A DNA stretch of 64,000 bases from Pseudorasbora parva (lineage: Eukaryota > Chordata > Actinopteri > Cypriniformes > Gobionidae): assembly GCF_024679245.1 (NCBI RefSeq), contig NC_090180.1, positions 8,266,007 to 8,330,006 of the forward strand. The letters are read 5' to 3'. The notes below the pieces were generated by a model. The model did no database searches, had not been told where the DNA came from, and worked only from the letters and a program-made list of their open reading frames with translations. The translations under genes were made by a program, and so were the position numbers. Within the stretch, counting starts at the first letter, position 1. Each line of letters begins with the position of its first letter. Positions 11,600-24,200 of this stretch are shown here, piece after piece.

Positions 11600-13856
11600 T
11601 TATTTGATACTCGGGTCCACGGGTGCATCATCTCTAACAGCTGAAAATGCCTCGATCTCTTTAATGATTCTTTCTCCAATTATGTTGTTATTAGCTGCTA
11701 AGACTCTTCTAGACATCAGGTCCATCGATCCACCTGAAGACAAGGGGGAAACACATCGATCATATTTAAATTCAATAGAACAAAGTAATTAAAAAAATAC
11801 ATATTTTGAAAAACAATCTACTGGGAAAAATAGAGAAATGAGAGGGGAAAAATAACTGACGCGAAGTAGCGCAAATGTTCTGAACTGCGAAAGGCTTTAC
11901 ACTTTCTTCTTAAGTTGAATACGGAAGGCGGTCCGCCGGAAGCTAGATATTAGCCAGGACATTTTTTAATATAACTCTGATTGTATTAATCTGAAAGAAG
12001 AATGTCATATACACCTAGGATGGCTTGAGGGTGAGTAAATTGTGGAATCATTTTCATTTTTAGGTGAACTATCCCTTTTAAACGTCAAAAAATGTAAATG
12101 ATAAATGTTGCCTTGGCAACTAACTGAAATAAAATACATTTAAATTGAAGCACTGAATTAAAAATACATGAACTCTAACTAGATCTCTCTTTACCTTCAA
12201 CATCCATTAGAACTCCTCCTGCCTCTGAGACTATGACTGCCGCAGCTGCTATATCCCAACAGTGGATCCCAATCTCATAATAGGCCTCTACACAACCAGA
12301 TGCAACCAAGCACATGTTGATGGCAGCAGACCCAACACCACGTATCCTTAGGAAGAAAATGCCACTTATTCAAGAGGTATTTGTTGATGCACATTACAGT
12401 ATAATCATATACACATAAGCTGTATGAAAGAAACCTGGCACATACCCATGAACTGGAAGACACAAGATCTTCCTCATACTAGAGAAAATCTTATCAACGA
12501 TTTCAGCATCTCTATTAGACCCAAACTCTGTAGCGATGATTGATTGGTTTATGTCTGTTATATGATATGGAAATAATGGAGAGAATTCACATGACTGCCA
12601 AAAAAACAAACATGGAACGTATGCTGATAAACATGCACGGTTTGATGAACGGTTACCTTTTTGGTCCGACACTTGCAGCGGCTGTCCGTTGCAAAATGCA
12701 CCCTTCCCTTTTCGAGCAGTGTACATCTTGTCTTCTATGCAGCTATATACCACGCCAAACTCTAACTGCAATAGAAGAATGGTGAGTTTGACAGACTCTT
12801 ACTACTGGATAAACTTATATCCTTTTAAAGCCATGATAAATGAGCAAGAACATTAATTTCCAATTTAATCTTACCACAGTTGCAAAGACCCATTACCAGT
12901 GCTGTCCCTTTGTTATATTAAAAGTGCATTTGAAAGCAAATGATGCTTACCGTTTTGTTGACAGCAAAGCCAATGGATATAGCAACAAATGGATATCTGG
13001 ACAAAGGAAAGCATAATTAGTGTAGCTCATGTTTGAAACGTCTCAAAGTTTAAGTCAAATAAGTAATTGATCAGATCATGTCTCACAAAGGGTTTCTCAT
13101 AGTGATCAAATTAATTTAACTTTCTTGAATATATGCCAGTGGCATAAATTGAGGCTGCATTGAAAATCTGGGGTTTAAAATCCTATTTAAATCTGGAAAT
13201 GAACTGAAAAGTTTTTTGGTTTTTTTTCCTTCTCAAATAGTTATGCTGATTTGTCATTAGTAATGAAAAATAATTAAAATATAACTTTTTTTTTAATTCT
13301 TTTTTTTAATTCTTTTTTTACATTTACCCACCTGTATCAGTGACTACAATTGTAATACATTACCCATGCACAAAGTTAGTGGTCCCATCCACAGGGTCAA
13401 CAATCCATGTTGGGTTTTCAGTCAAAACACAAGGTTCTCCTGCAGCCACTGACTCTTCACCAATGAAACTGAAACAAACAGGAGCAGACACAACCTATTA
13501 TCTTTACTTAAGATTCAATATGCTCTATCTTGGAAACTATAGTGTAAAAGGTCTTCTGACCCTGTTTGCATAAAGGACTCAATACCTGTGCCCAGGAAAC
13601 TTTTCCTTCACTGACGTAATAATAAGCTGCTCCACATTCTGGTCTGTTTTAGTGACCAGGTCAACAGAAGAGCTTTTACACATGATCATTAGGTCATTCT
13701 GCAAAGCATCCCTCACAATCTGAGAACAACGTATAACAAGGTTTCAGTACAGAAAAAAAAATGTCATTATTTAAAAGAATGATGCTATCTCACTTCTCCT
13801 GATTTCCTGGCCACAGTCACAGCATGGTCCATAGCATCCTGCCAAAGGTCAGGCAT
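11600..13856 (-). CDS. impa1: Inositol monophosphatase 1
   Basis: Eight coding exons in transcription order: 13856-13794, 13719-13586, 13468-13364, 12996-12951, 12765-12657, 12554-12446, 12346-12195, 11733-11600. They sum to 852 nt, or 283 residues plus stop, near the usual ~277. The start [18 protein letters not shown] follows an acceptor of a 5' UTR exon with no upstream ATG. Metal-site motifs are present: GEES (metal-binding Glu), DPVDGTTNF (the two Asp of the phosphatase signature) and HCWDIAAA (third Asp). The enzyme hydrolyses inositol monophosphates to free inositol in the cytosol, with Mg2+, and is the classic lithium-sensitive step of phosphoinositide recycling. The mammalian WDVAGAG is WDIAAAA here, a change of small residues next to the conserved Asp. 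It is convergent with the RBR ligase gene. Confidence 0.95.
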
Positions 13857-14554
13857 TGTGCCTTTATGAAAGACCTCCTTTCTGATTAGACATAAAAACA
13901 CACTCTCATCAATATCAGATGTATATCAATATGTAATGTAAATCGATTCAGGAATCACACTTGATAAAAGCTGCATTTTTATTTTTTTCTGATTAGGAAT
14001 TTTATGTTACTGATTAATTCCATATTTTTACCACTTTTCTGGAAGTCCCTTAATCCCTACACACACTCCTTATATAGTGTTCTTCCTATAAATAGGCCAC
14101 CAACTGTGTCTCTGGCTCTCTTTAAAAGCCTAAAAAAACACACACTTACAACACACTCTAAGAAGAAAAGATTTTATATAGCACCTTAAAATTGATGAAT
14201 TAAACATACTTTATAATTAGGAGAAAAAAATGAAAATAACCAAATAAAAAATGAAAATAATGAATAATTTATTAAATTGTTAATAAATAATAATTGGGAT
14301 GAGCATACGTGTTCATCCCAAAACGGCACAAACACAATTCACGAAATGACAGATGCGTTCTAGCTCATATTTAACTTAATGAAGGTACTGTACAAATCTG
14401 TTTCCTTTCATTACTGAGCCATTTATAGTTAATTACTTAAAATATAAACATCGGTACAAACAATGCATTATAAACTCTATGCGCATATATAACGACATTT
14501 CAAAATCGAAGTTACCCAATAACACAATAAGAACACAAAATTCATACCAATTAC

Positions 14555-14605
14555 CGGCTACTGCGGCGACTGCGGTCAGATTGTTGTGTTTCCGGGTTCT
14601 TGGAG
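14555..14605 (-). promoter_or_regulatory. impa1: impa1 5' end and probable first non-coding exon
   Basis: A GC-rich segment ends in CAGTAGCCG followed by a donor GTAATT on the minus strand (exon edge at 14555). The second exon begins after TCTAATCAG at 13881 and carries the start codon at 13856. A palindromic NRF1-type site, TGCGCATGCGCC, lies upstream at 14775-14786. NRF1 sites are typical of housekeeping promoters. The transcription start itself cannot be read from sequence. Confidence 0.5.
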
Positions 14606-15088
14606 GAACCGACGAGATTATCCCTAAACAATCGTGTTATTTTCAAATAACTGCCTAGGCATTTAGTACAATGAAATATTCTAGTTCTTCTTTAACATAG
14701 ATAAACACTCTACGTTTAAATATACTGTTTAGCACGTAAGTGCTTCAGATTCAATACTTTTCTTAAGTTACTGATGCGCATGCGCCAAATGTCTTACTTT
14801 CAGGATGCTGATGACAGCAAACGCCTGACCCTTTGAACCGGGCATATTTCCCTGTAGAATTTGCTATGAACCCGTATTTTTTTTTTTTTTTTTTTTTATA
14901 CATATATTTTAAAAACAAATAAAAAGAAAATAGTTGGTCTGGGGGTCCGTTCTTCGTACCTCGCTTAATACATCTGAGATGTTTTGACAGATCCCAGATC
15001 GTCTAATCGTGATAACTGATCTCTGGCTAATTTGGTTCTTCAAACGAATTTGCGGATTGGAATAAAATATCTGGATTACGTTATCTAA

Positions 15089-15200
15089 GGGCGCGTCTCA
15101 ATCAGCTTCCTACTTCAGTAGTAAGGGCACTGATAAGGGAGTCAGCCCATTGCCGTCCTAATCAGTGCCCTGACTAGGAAGCTGATTGAGACGCGCCCAT
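15089..15200. mobile_element. Short hairpin MITE
   Basis: GGGCGCGTCTCAATCAGCTT on the left is mirrored by AAGCTGATTGAGACGCGCCC on the right, about 110 bp in all, with imperfect symmetry inside (AGGGCACTGA versus TCAGTGCCCT). There is no coding capacity. It lies in the intergenic region upstream of impa1. Confidence 0.75.
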
Positions 15201-15771
15201 AAATTGCTGCGCGTTCTTGTGCTCCCTGGAGAGAGCAGATGCATCGATACCATAGATCAATACGATCGATATTCGATACTCGAAACCACGATAAGCAATG
15301 CAGCGATTGGCTGGCATCAAGACAACGTAATGACATCATATAATTAAAAAAGCCACCTGAAAAAAAAGGAAAAAAAGAATTTCTGGACCTTTATAAAGAA
15401 ACCACCAATCCAACATAAATGATGAACATGATTGCCAGTAATTTATATTCACGATTATTTCAATGTTTTAATTCAATTTTAAATTAATTTTGAAGCAGAT
15501 TTGTTATGTGAATACTATATACAAAAAAAATCAATAATGTACAAAAATGCCAGATTGTACAAAAATGTAATACATTGATCAAAAAAAGTATATTCATTAA
15601 GAATATAATAATTCTTTATTGTTTTTTTATTAATATTATTATTCAAAATGTTATCTAGACTGGTCCTTAGTCTCCTGAAGAAAATGTGGCTTGGATCCTG
15701 ACCATTTCTTCTTGTGTATATGAAATTTTCCCCAAATAATACAAATTTGTACAATAAAGGTGAAATTATTA

Positions 15772-15804
<33 letters not shown>

Positions 15805-16562
15805 ACATTCACCAGAATAAAACATACATAGCCTATATTAAATATATTTAATTTAAATATAACATTTGTTTTCCTTCTTATTAAATTTTCCACGTCCACC
15901 CAAAAAACCTTTGTGTAGCCTATATACAATCACAAAATAGATGAATACATTTTTTTATTATTATTAACAAAATCACATGAAAAATCTAATAATAATTTAA
16001 ATAATTTGAATAATCTAAATTAAACCTCTCTAACACACTTTTAGTTGGATATATACCATGTACATTTTAAATGTAACTTCTTTGACTTAGAACAACTGTG
16101 TTTTTAGAATATCAAAGTCTCCTAAAAACATGCTGTCTTTAACATATACTGCCTCAGAAGAATCACTTCCACACGCTCTTACAAATTGTATAACTTGTTG
16201 AGGTATGGCATCAAATACAACAGCGTACTCTTTTGGTGTAACTGGAAACCCACATTTATTCAAAATTTCACTATAAGATACGAAACCATTGGAATGTAAT
16301 AGTTGTTTAACTAACACAATATTATTTTCGTACGAACTACTATAGAATAGAGATCTATTTTTTATATTGAATGCATCTATTATTCCAAATAATATATTTA
16401 TTTTGGGGGTTGTGCTTAAACACCAGCATGCAGGCCAATAAAGCTTATTTGTGAAATCTAGCTAACTTCACAGGCAGTTTATCAATTTTAAAATCACATT
16501 TCAACAGAAGATCTATGCCACCTAACATATTTAACACGTGTTTTGGAAATGGATACCACATA

Positions 16563-18192
16563 CAGTCTTGTTCAAAATAATAGCAGTACAATGTGACTAA
16601 CCAGAATAATCAAGGTTTTTAGTATATTTTTTATTGCTACGTGGCAAACAAGTTACCAGTAGGTTCAGTAGATTGTCAGAAAACAAATGAGACCCAGCAT
16701 TCATGATATGCACGCTCTTAAGGCTGTGCAATTGGGCAATTAGTTGAAAGGGGTGTGTTCAAAAAAATAGCAGTGTCTACCTTTGACTGTACAAACTCAA
16801 AACTATTTTGTACAAACATTTTTTTTTTTCTGGGATTTAGCAATCCTGTGAATCACTAAACTAATATTTTGTTGTATGACCACAGTTTTTTAAAACTGCT
16901 TGACATCTGTGTGGCATGGAGTCAACCAACTTGTGGCACCTCTCAGCTGTTATTCCACTCCATGATTCTTTAACAACATTCCACAATTCATTCACATTTC
17001 TTGGTTTTGCTTCAGAAACAGCATTTTTGATATCACCCCACAAGTTCTCAATTGGATTAAGGTCTGGAGATTGGGCTGGCCACTCCATAACATTAATTTT
17101 GTTGGTTTGGAACCAAGACTTTGCCCGTTTACTAGTGTGTTTTGGGTCATTGTCTTGTTGAAACAACCGTTTCAAGGGCATGTCCTCTTCAGCATAGGGC
17201 AACATGACCTCTTCAAGTATTTTAACATATGCAAACTGATCCATGATCCCTGGTATGCGATAAATAGGCCCAACACCATAGTAGGAGAAACATGCCCATA
17301 TCATGATGCTTGCACCTCCATGCTTCACTGTCTTCACTGTGTACTGTGGCTTAAATTCAGAGTTTGGGGGTAGTCTCACAAACTGCCTGTGGCCCTTGGA
17401 CCCAAAAAGAACAATTTTACTCTCATCAGTCCACAAAATGTTCCTCCATTTCTCTTTAGGCCAGTTGATGTGTTCTTTGGCAAATTGTAACCTCTTCTGC
17501 ACATGCCTTTTTTTTAACAGAGGGACTTTGCGGGGGATTCTTGAAAATAGATTAGCTTCACACAGACGTCTTCTAACTGTCACAGTACTTACAGGTAACT
17601 CCAGACTGTCTTTGATCATCCTGGAGGTGATCATTGGCTGAGCCTTTGCCATTCTGGTTATTCTTCTATCCATTTTGATGGTTGTCTTCCGTTTTCTTCC
17701 ACGTCTCTCTGGTTTTGCTCTCCATTTTAAGGCATTGGAGATCATTTTAGCTGAACAGCCTATCATTTTTTGCACCTCTTTATAGGTTTTCCCCTCTCTA
17801 ATCAACTTTTTAATCAAAGTACGCTGTTCTTCTGAACAATGTCTTGAACGACCCATTTTCCTCAGCTTTCAAATGCATGTTCAACAAGTGTTGGCTTCAT
17901 CCTTAAATAGGGGCCACCTGATTCACACCTGTTTCTTCACAAAATTGATGACCTCAGTGATTGAATGCCACACTGCTATTTTTTTTAACACACCCCTTTC
18001 AACTAATTCAACTAATTGCTTAATTGCACAGCCTTAAGAGCGTGCATATCATGAATGCTGGGTCTCATTTGTTTTCTGAGAATCTACTGAACCTACTGGT
18101 AACTTGTTTGCCACGTAGCAATAAAAAATATACTAAAAACCTTGATTATTCTGGTTAGTCACATTGTACTGCTATTATTTTGAACAAGACTG
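16563..18192 (-). mobile_element. Complete Tc1/mariner transposon with long inverted repeats
   Basis: It is flanked by the TA target duplication at 16561-16562 and 18193-18194. The ends are CAGTCTTGTTCAAAATAATA and its exact reverse complement. The inverted repeats reach about 210 bp and differ at only a few bases plus a 9-bp duplication (ATTAGTTGA) in the right copy. The element is 1630 bp long and carries one uninterrupted transposase gene on the minus strand. Near-identity of the repeats and the open gene point to a recent insertion. It sits in an L1 relic between impa1 and asph. Confidence 0.95.
16861..17856 (-). CDS. Tc1/mariner DD34E transposase, apparently intact
   Basis: 331 residues, close to the ~340 usual for Tc1 transposases. 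Residues 1-110 form a paired-like helix-turn-helix region ([20 protein letters not shown]; second helix-turn-helix around [20 protein letters not shown]), with a GRPR-type basic motif RRGRKRKT at 51-58. The catalytic domain has all three acidic residues: D144 in WTDESK, D235 in QQDNDPKHT, and E270 in [11 protein letters not shown], with 34 residues between the last two. It acts by cut-and-paste at TA sites. The start MGRSRH is the first ATG in the frame and fits the family. No internal stop or frameshift is present. Whether it is expressed cannot be seen. Confidence 0.95.
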   Translation of the reverse strand: MGRSRHCSEEQRTLIKKLIREGKTYKEVQKMIGCSAKMISNALKWRAKPERRGRKRKTTIKMDRRITRMAKAQPMITSRMIKDSLELPVSTVTVRRRLCEANLFSRIPRKVPLLKKRHVQKRLQFAKEHINWPKEKWRNILWTDESKIVLFGSKGHRQFVRLPPNSEFKPQYTVKTVKHGGASIMIWACFSYYGVGPIYRIPGIMDQFAYVKILEEVMLPYAEEDMPLKRLFQQDNDPKHTSKRAKSWFQTNKINVMEWPAQSPDLNPIENLWGDIKNAVSEAKPRNVNELWNVVKESWSGITAERCHKLVDSMPHRCQAVLKNCGHTTKY

Positions 18193-18854
18193 TACTATCC
18201 TTTTCTTTCATGAATTTAATTAACCACTTAAGCTTGAATGTATTGTTTAACATTTCAAAACTAAGCACAGATAATCCACCTTTATGCTTTGGTTTACATA
18301 AAATTTCCTTTCTCAAATAAGTGTGTATTCCTCCATACAAAATTAAATAACATTTTGTCCAATTCTTTGTGTACAAGATGGCCTATCTAGAACTTTCTTA
18401 ATGGTCAAGATCAAATGATCTGCATCTTGCGCTGCATGCATGATGCAGATTAACTGTACAACGTGTGTAAACCTCCAATACAACTAAAGTCATTTTCCCA
18501 TCACAAATAAATCTGTCAATCAAGTGACTATGTCTATAGTATTATACGCACCTTTTACACAACATTATATTATTTTCAAATAAACTACTAAATTACTTTT
18601 ATTATTATTATTATTATGGCCCCTGGTTCAGTAAGGAACTCTTGTATAAAGTAGCAGTGGCTGGGACAGATTTTAAGTATCACCTCAAGATGCAGTCTAA
18701 TCCTGTTTACATGAAATAAGATGCTCCTGAGCAGGTTTAACCTTACGGACCTATGACAACAAGTCCAGGATGAGCGTCGAAGAACCAAACAATCAGAGAT
18801 CGAGCCTAATCGTCAACAATCAAATCCAGCCAACTGAGTTAGCGACATACAAAC

Positions 18855-19075
18855 AACGGGCCCCTGGGGCCTACTGCACAAAACTAGGGTAAGGGATTTA
18901 GCAGGGATGTCTTGGTGATCTTGTCATCTGTATGCAAAATTTAGTACACCGCTGTGGTGTAAACGTACTCTGAAGGCACTCACACCAAGAACGATAACGG
19001 GAAAATAACTCTATTAAGTGGATACATTTAGCCAGGATCCCTTATCCTAGGTTTTTGCAATAGGACCCAGGAATG
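18855..19075. mobile_element. Small inverted-repeat element (MITE)
   Basis: GGGCCTACTGCACAAAACTA, then GGGTAAGGGATTTAGC, at the left is matched in reverse by GCCAGGATCCCTTATCCTAG, then GCAATAGGACCC, at the right. The arms are imperfect. It is non-coding and lies just downstream of the asph 3' UTR. Confidence 0.5.
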
Positions 19076-19104
19076 GAATCTTGTAAACAAAACAAAAAAA
19101 GAAT

Positions 19105-21257
19105 ACTTTGTGACTTTGTTGTCCCAATCTTTATTGCAGCACTCAAACAAACATTTACAGTTGTTTACAGATTTGTGTCACCCAAAACTCCCTATAATTG
19201 CAATGCCTCAATAACTTAAAATGAGTTAGCCTATACAGCACAGCAGGATTTCATGTAAACCTCTGAATAGAAAGCCTTGAGTAAACATCTGTATGTGGAT
19301 TTCAATAAAAAATACCCCCTATACAAATGGTGTTATTGCTGGTTGTGAGGTGTCTGTCCCTTGGAGCTTGACCCATACCTAAGGCTGCTATACCCAAAAT
19401 TTCACATATGGCTTTGAGAAGTTAACACTTTTGTAGAATTAATTCATTTTGACTATAAAGAGTCAAATCCTAAAGAAAAGAAATCCTTAAAAATCCTAAA
19501 CAAGAAATTAATACCACTTTAAAATTCACATTGACTTCAAAAAAGTGTTAGAGGTCGAAAAACACCCATTAGTGTTGTAGAAAAAGCAACCCCTAAAAAC
19601 TACATTGCAGCCACTTGTTTATGTTATGAAACTGTTGAAGAGATTTGCAGCATTTCCTAAAGTCTAGCACAAAAACAACATCTATTCTGGCAGGCTCCAT
19701 AAAACCACAGTGTAACATACAACATTACAAGGAAAAAAATGCATCCACAGTGAAACAATTCAGGAGCCAAAATTGGGTTTCCTTTAAAAGATCAAACCTG
19801 TTTTCAGTTTCTTAACCATTTACTCTGCATCAAGTGTAAAAGCTAGATTGTTGTAATAATAAACATGACAACATTAATAGTAAATACAAATTTTGTCTTG
19901 CCGAGATAGACAAAATACCATATTCATCTTTCTTTCTGAATGTAGAACAAGAAAATTGTATTGTTTCTATATTGTATTCTTACAGATGTGCCTGCAACAG
20001 TTGAAAGGGCCAGAATAAATGCACAGAGAAATCAACACATTGGCACTGCCAACACAGGCAGTGCATTACATTTGACAAATGAATTCGCATACCGACTTGT
20101 GACGTCCCACAAAAAGCTCTAGGAAAAATCTTTACCCTGCTACAAAAATAAAACATTTTGAAAAGTAGGCTGTGCCATATTTATGCGGGCATCCTTCACC
20201 AGTTATTAGATAAGAAGATGACAATCCTATTAAACAACACTGTTTCTCATACGCATACTGCACAGCAGCTGGAGTGTCTGCCTGAAATCGAGCTAGTCAA
20301 ATCATGAGCCTAGGAAACACGACTTGCTGAAAAAAGCATGAGTATAAATAAAAAGCTTGATGGGGCAGACTTATGCTTCTGAATTTAAAAGAGTGACATT
20401 TCCTAAATGAAGAAATGCAAAAACAGGTTCTCTGCTCTCGGAGCTCTGAGCAAAACAGTTACAGTATTAAGGAAATTATCCACGGAGGTACTTAAATGTT
20501 GACCATACACTGAAAAACACATAGGAAAACACCATAAACACATACTAGTGAGAAAATAATGGCTCAAACGATTGCTTCGCATAAAGTTAAACATTAATTT
20601 TTTCAAATTGACACACAAAAAAACATGCACATGCACGCCCATTCATACACAGTTCACATAGCAATTATCTTGGTTAACCTGCCAGCATAAACTTGTCCTT
20701 GATATGCAACATTGGAAATGTAGACTCAATACATATCGGTAGTACAAAACCTAAGGGTAAAAGAGCAAAAGATCAGTGCAGCTTTGCATAGTACCTTCAC
20801 ATTAAAGCAAATAGTCAGATTTAACAAAGAGAGACACTGATGAATGTGAAGATCTCCGAGCTACAAAGCAACATGAAGGTGTTTGTACACAAATGGGAAA
20901 CTATAACCAAACTATCATTCATGATCATTAAAAAAATGGCTACTTCACATCTGTTAGAGGATAGGGGAAAAAAAGCTTTGACTGTAATTAAAAAAGGGAA
21001 AGGGAATGGGGGGGTCAAACCACCAAACAAAAAGTTGACAAAACATTCAAATAAATGTGTACTTGTACACAAGAGACTGCATTATCAATTAACAAAAAGG
21101 CTTGAGTGTTAAAAAAAAAAAATCCAGGAAAATGACAGGATAATATAGTAGCATTCTCTTTTTTTTTTACTCCATGGTGGGATTTGGCAGCTGCACACTT
21201 CCAGTGGAATGCCATGTGGTGCTGGTCCTCTTCGCATCTTACATACTGCCTAATGTT
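19105..21257 (-). other. asph: 3' untranslated region of the long acidic asph isoform
   Basis: It starts at the stop codon in the last exon (21258-21260) and ends about 20 bases after a minus-strand AATAAA at 19130-19135 (plus-strand TTTATT). About 2.1 kb without coding potential or obvious transposon structure, which fits a long 3' UTR. The extent is inferred from the stop and signal only. Confidence 0.5.
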
Positions 21258-24200
21258 TTATGTTTCTGTAAAACAAATGATTGACATTAAATACACTTAA
21301 GGTGATGTGTTTTAGTTAAAGCACACACTGTATTAGGCAGAGACAGTTTGAACAATATGTGAACTAGAGGAAAAGAAAAAGCATCGCAACTCTCAAATGG
21401 CAGCTTTAGGAATGAAAGTCCTTTATTTATTCTAAAATTAATGAACTGTTAAGACGCATCATTTAAAAATCTGCCATGTAGTTACATTTTATTCCGAATT
21501 TAAAATATCTTTCTGAAATATTTTCTTTTTGAAGAGAGCTGACTACTTGTGTGTTTTTCTACACACAAGTAGACAGGAGAAGTAAAGAGGGGAAAAGTTA
21601 AAGAAATTGATTAAATCTTATTAAACCATTATGAAAAGGAATATAAATTGCAAAATTTGATTACCTGTAGGCTCTTCTTCGAGTTGTTCTTCCGTTTGGT
21701 TAATTTCCTCTGTAAATAAATAAGCAAGAAGAAAATATAATTACTTCTTAGACAAGACTGTATGAATCTGTATTTTTCTGTACAGATTTTCCACATTAGA
21801 AAGTCTTCACCTTCTTTGGATTTTTTTGTATAAACATGACATTAAATTACCAACCTTCAAAGTCTTCCTCTGGCTGCTCTTCCTCAGCAGCTGCATCCTC
21901 TGTAAAAAGACACATTTTACAACAAGTAAACATTTAAAAAAGAAATTGTCAATACATTTTACACTTCCTCTTTTGTATCTGATTGTGCAGTATCTGATGT
22001 TAACAGGTAATGTTTGCATCCACATAAATGTACTATTTTAATATAGAAAATACATTTTGTGTATTATTCCTTGTTGCTGTATAATCACCACCTGGGTGAA
22101 CTTGTAAAACAAGAAAACTCACCCTCTTCCATATTCTCATCCTCAAGCTCTGTTTCCTCCACTGTGGAGTCTTCTAAGTCCTCATCTTCCTGAATGGTCT
22201 CATCTGTTTCCTCTATAAGTTCCTCTTCTGTTTCAATTTCTTCTACAGGATCTGACTCCTCAGTGGTCTCTTCCTGTGTTTCTACTTCTTCCACTGGTTC
22301 TGCCTTTTGAGGTTCCTCCTGTTCTACATATTTTTCCACATTTTCTACTGGTTCAAGCTCCTCAACAGCTTCTTCTACTGGTTCAAGCTCCTCAGCAGCT
22401 TCTTCTACTGGTTTAAGCTCTTCTACAGCTTCTTCTTCTGGTTCAAGCTCCTCAACAGCTTCTTCTACTGGTTGAAGCTCCTCCACCGCTTCTTCTACTG
22501 GCTCAAGCTCCTCCACCGCTTCTTCTACTGGCTCAAGCTCCTCCACCGCTTCTTCTACAGGCTCAAGCTCCTCCACCACTTCTTCTACTGGCTTAAGCTC
22601 CTCCACCGCTTCTTCTACTGGTACAATCTCCTCAACAGCTTCTTCAACTGGTGCGGTTTCCTCTACAGTTTCTTCCACTGGTGCATTCTCTTCTACTGAC
22701 TCTTCCACAGGTGCATCCACTTCCTCAGTTGCTTCTTCCACCGGTGCAATCTCTTCAACTACTTCCTCCTTCTCTGGTGTATCTTCTTCTACTTCTATTG
22801 TCTCTTCAACTGGTGAATCTTTTTCCAATGTTGCAGCCTCTTCCTCAACCAGTTCTTCAACTGGTATGACCTCTTCCTCTGTTGTAAGCCCTTCCTCTGC
22901 CTCCTCCTCAACTGAAACGCTCTCTGTAACCTCAGGCACTTCCTCCACAACTTCAGGTTCTTCCTCAGGAACTTCTTGCTCTTCTTCAACCTCTGGTTCC
23001 TCCTCATCTACTTCCTCTTCTACAGCAGAGGGCTCTTCATCTACTTCCAGAGGTTCATCCTCAGCAACTGGCTCCTCCTCTACAGTCTCTGGTTCTGCAA
23101 GGAGAAAAATAATCTATTATATAGTTCTAGTAAATTAGTAAAATCTAATATACTATGCTCCTCTTGGTGTGAGTATATTTCATACATGATCAAATTCAGT
23201 GGTTAGGACAAGTTATAGTATAAGTGCTATAGTATAGTATAGTTATATACATGTTGTGAAGTATATACACTATATGCATACACTAATACAGCACAATACT
23301 TATGAGTCAAAAATAGCAACAGTTACAAACTAACTTCAAAGGACATCATAAGCTGTACCTGGAGGTGGCCGAGCTGCTTCTTCAACTTTACTGGCTTGGA
23401 TCTCTTCCTCCACAATAGGTTCTGGAGCTAATTAGGAAACACAACTATTCAACTTGAACTATTTTATTATTATTGAAAGCCTTTGTTTATCTGTCATAAA
23501 ATATGCTTGTATAATAATACTTTACTAAGATTTAAAAGAGTTCAATCAATGTCTACTATTCATTACAGGTCAATGTGATTACTCTCATGTCATGTTACAT
23601 AAATGCTTTATGTGGTAGACTAGTTTATCAATGGTCGGCATTTCAGATACAAGTGTTCATAGTTGACCAGCAAAATAATTTCTAGATAGTGCACAGGTGG
23701 TGCATATGTATAACACTATGATAATATTTAATCCATATATATACTTATAAAAAATAAAAGTTCACTCTTCTGCAGTCAAGTGTTTTAATGCCCATATTAA
23801 TCTTTTTTCCCCATATAGTTTAAAAATGTAAGGTTTGTTGCCACAAAAAAAAAACAGCAGCAACTTGCAAATTTCCAAATTTTATTTTAAATATTTCTAT
23901 GATCTATGCATCAATACATTCTCACTGCATTGTGCCTTGATCTATTGCATAAAACTCTTGTGTATGATTCTACTTTACCTTCTTCCACAGGTTCAGAGGC
24001 TGCCTTAACTGGTTCACGGTTCTCAATGGTGGGCTTATCTTTCAGTCCTAAGGATTTTACATGTGGATGTGCATATATGAGGCAAGTGTAAAATACACAC
24101 ACAAAAAAAAGCACATGACTAATCTATAAAATGCATTAAATAACCTTTACATGCAGTTTGGTTTACTTTTGTACAGATATTGTTTTTCTTTGTTTTACAG

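Larger units (their letters stand above)
16085..18400 (-). mobile_element. L1-type LINE ORF2 C-terminal remnant, split by a Tc1 insertion
   Basis: Minus-strand reading from about 18400 gives KHKGGLSVLSFEMLNNTFK and KWLIKFMKEKDS, stops at the Tc1 element, and resumes left of it at 16560 with WYPFPKHVLNMLGGIDLLLK, LPVKLARFHK, IIWNNRCIQYK and FPVTPKEYAVVFDAIP. These are the usual C-terminal motifs of fish L1 ORF2 (downstream of reverse transcriptase). In-frame stops and at least one frameshift near 18340 show it is dead. The 5' side is truncated. The 3' UTR probably runs into the AT-rich stretch to about 15.4 kb. Confidence 0.8.

Noticed and set aside
16916..17641. Plus-strand frames over the Tc1 element
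   Set aside because: Antisense shadows of the transposase, which is intact on the minus strand.
22307..22699. Plus-strand open frame rich in FFYWFKLL repeats
   Set aside because: It is the antisense of the asph 30-bp repeats; the minus strand has good splice sites, family similarity and correct phase.
22335..22700. Regular 30-bp repeats resembling a CRISPR array
   Set aside because: The units are adjacent with no spacers, lie in a vertebrate coding exon and keep reading frame.
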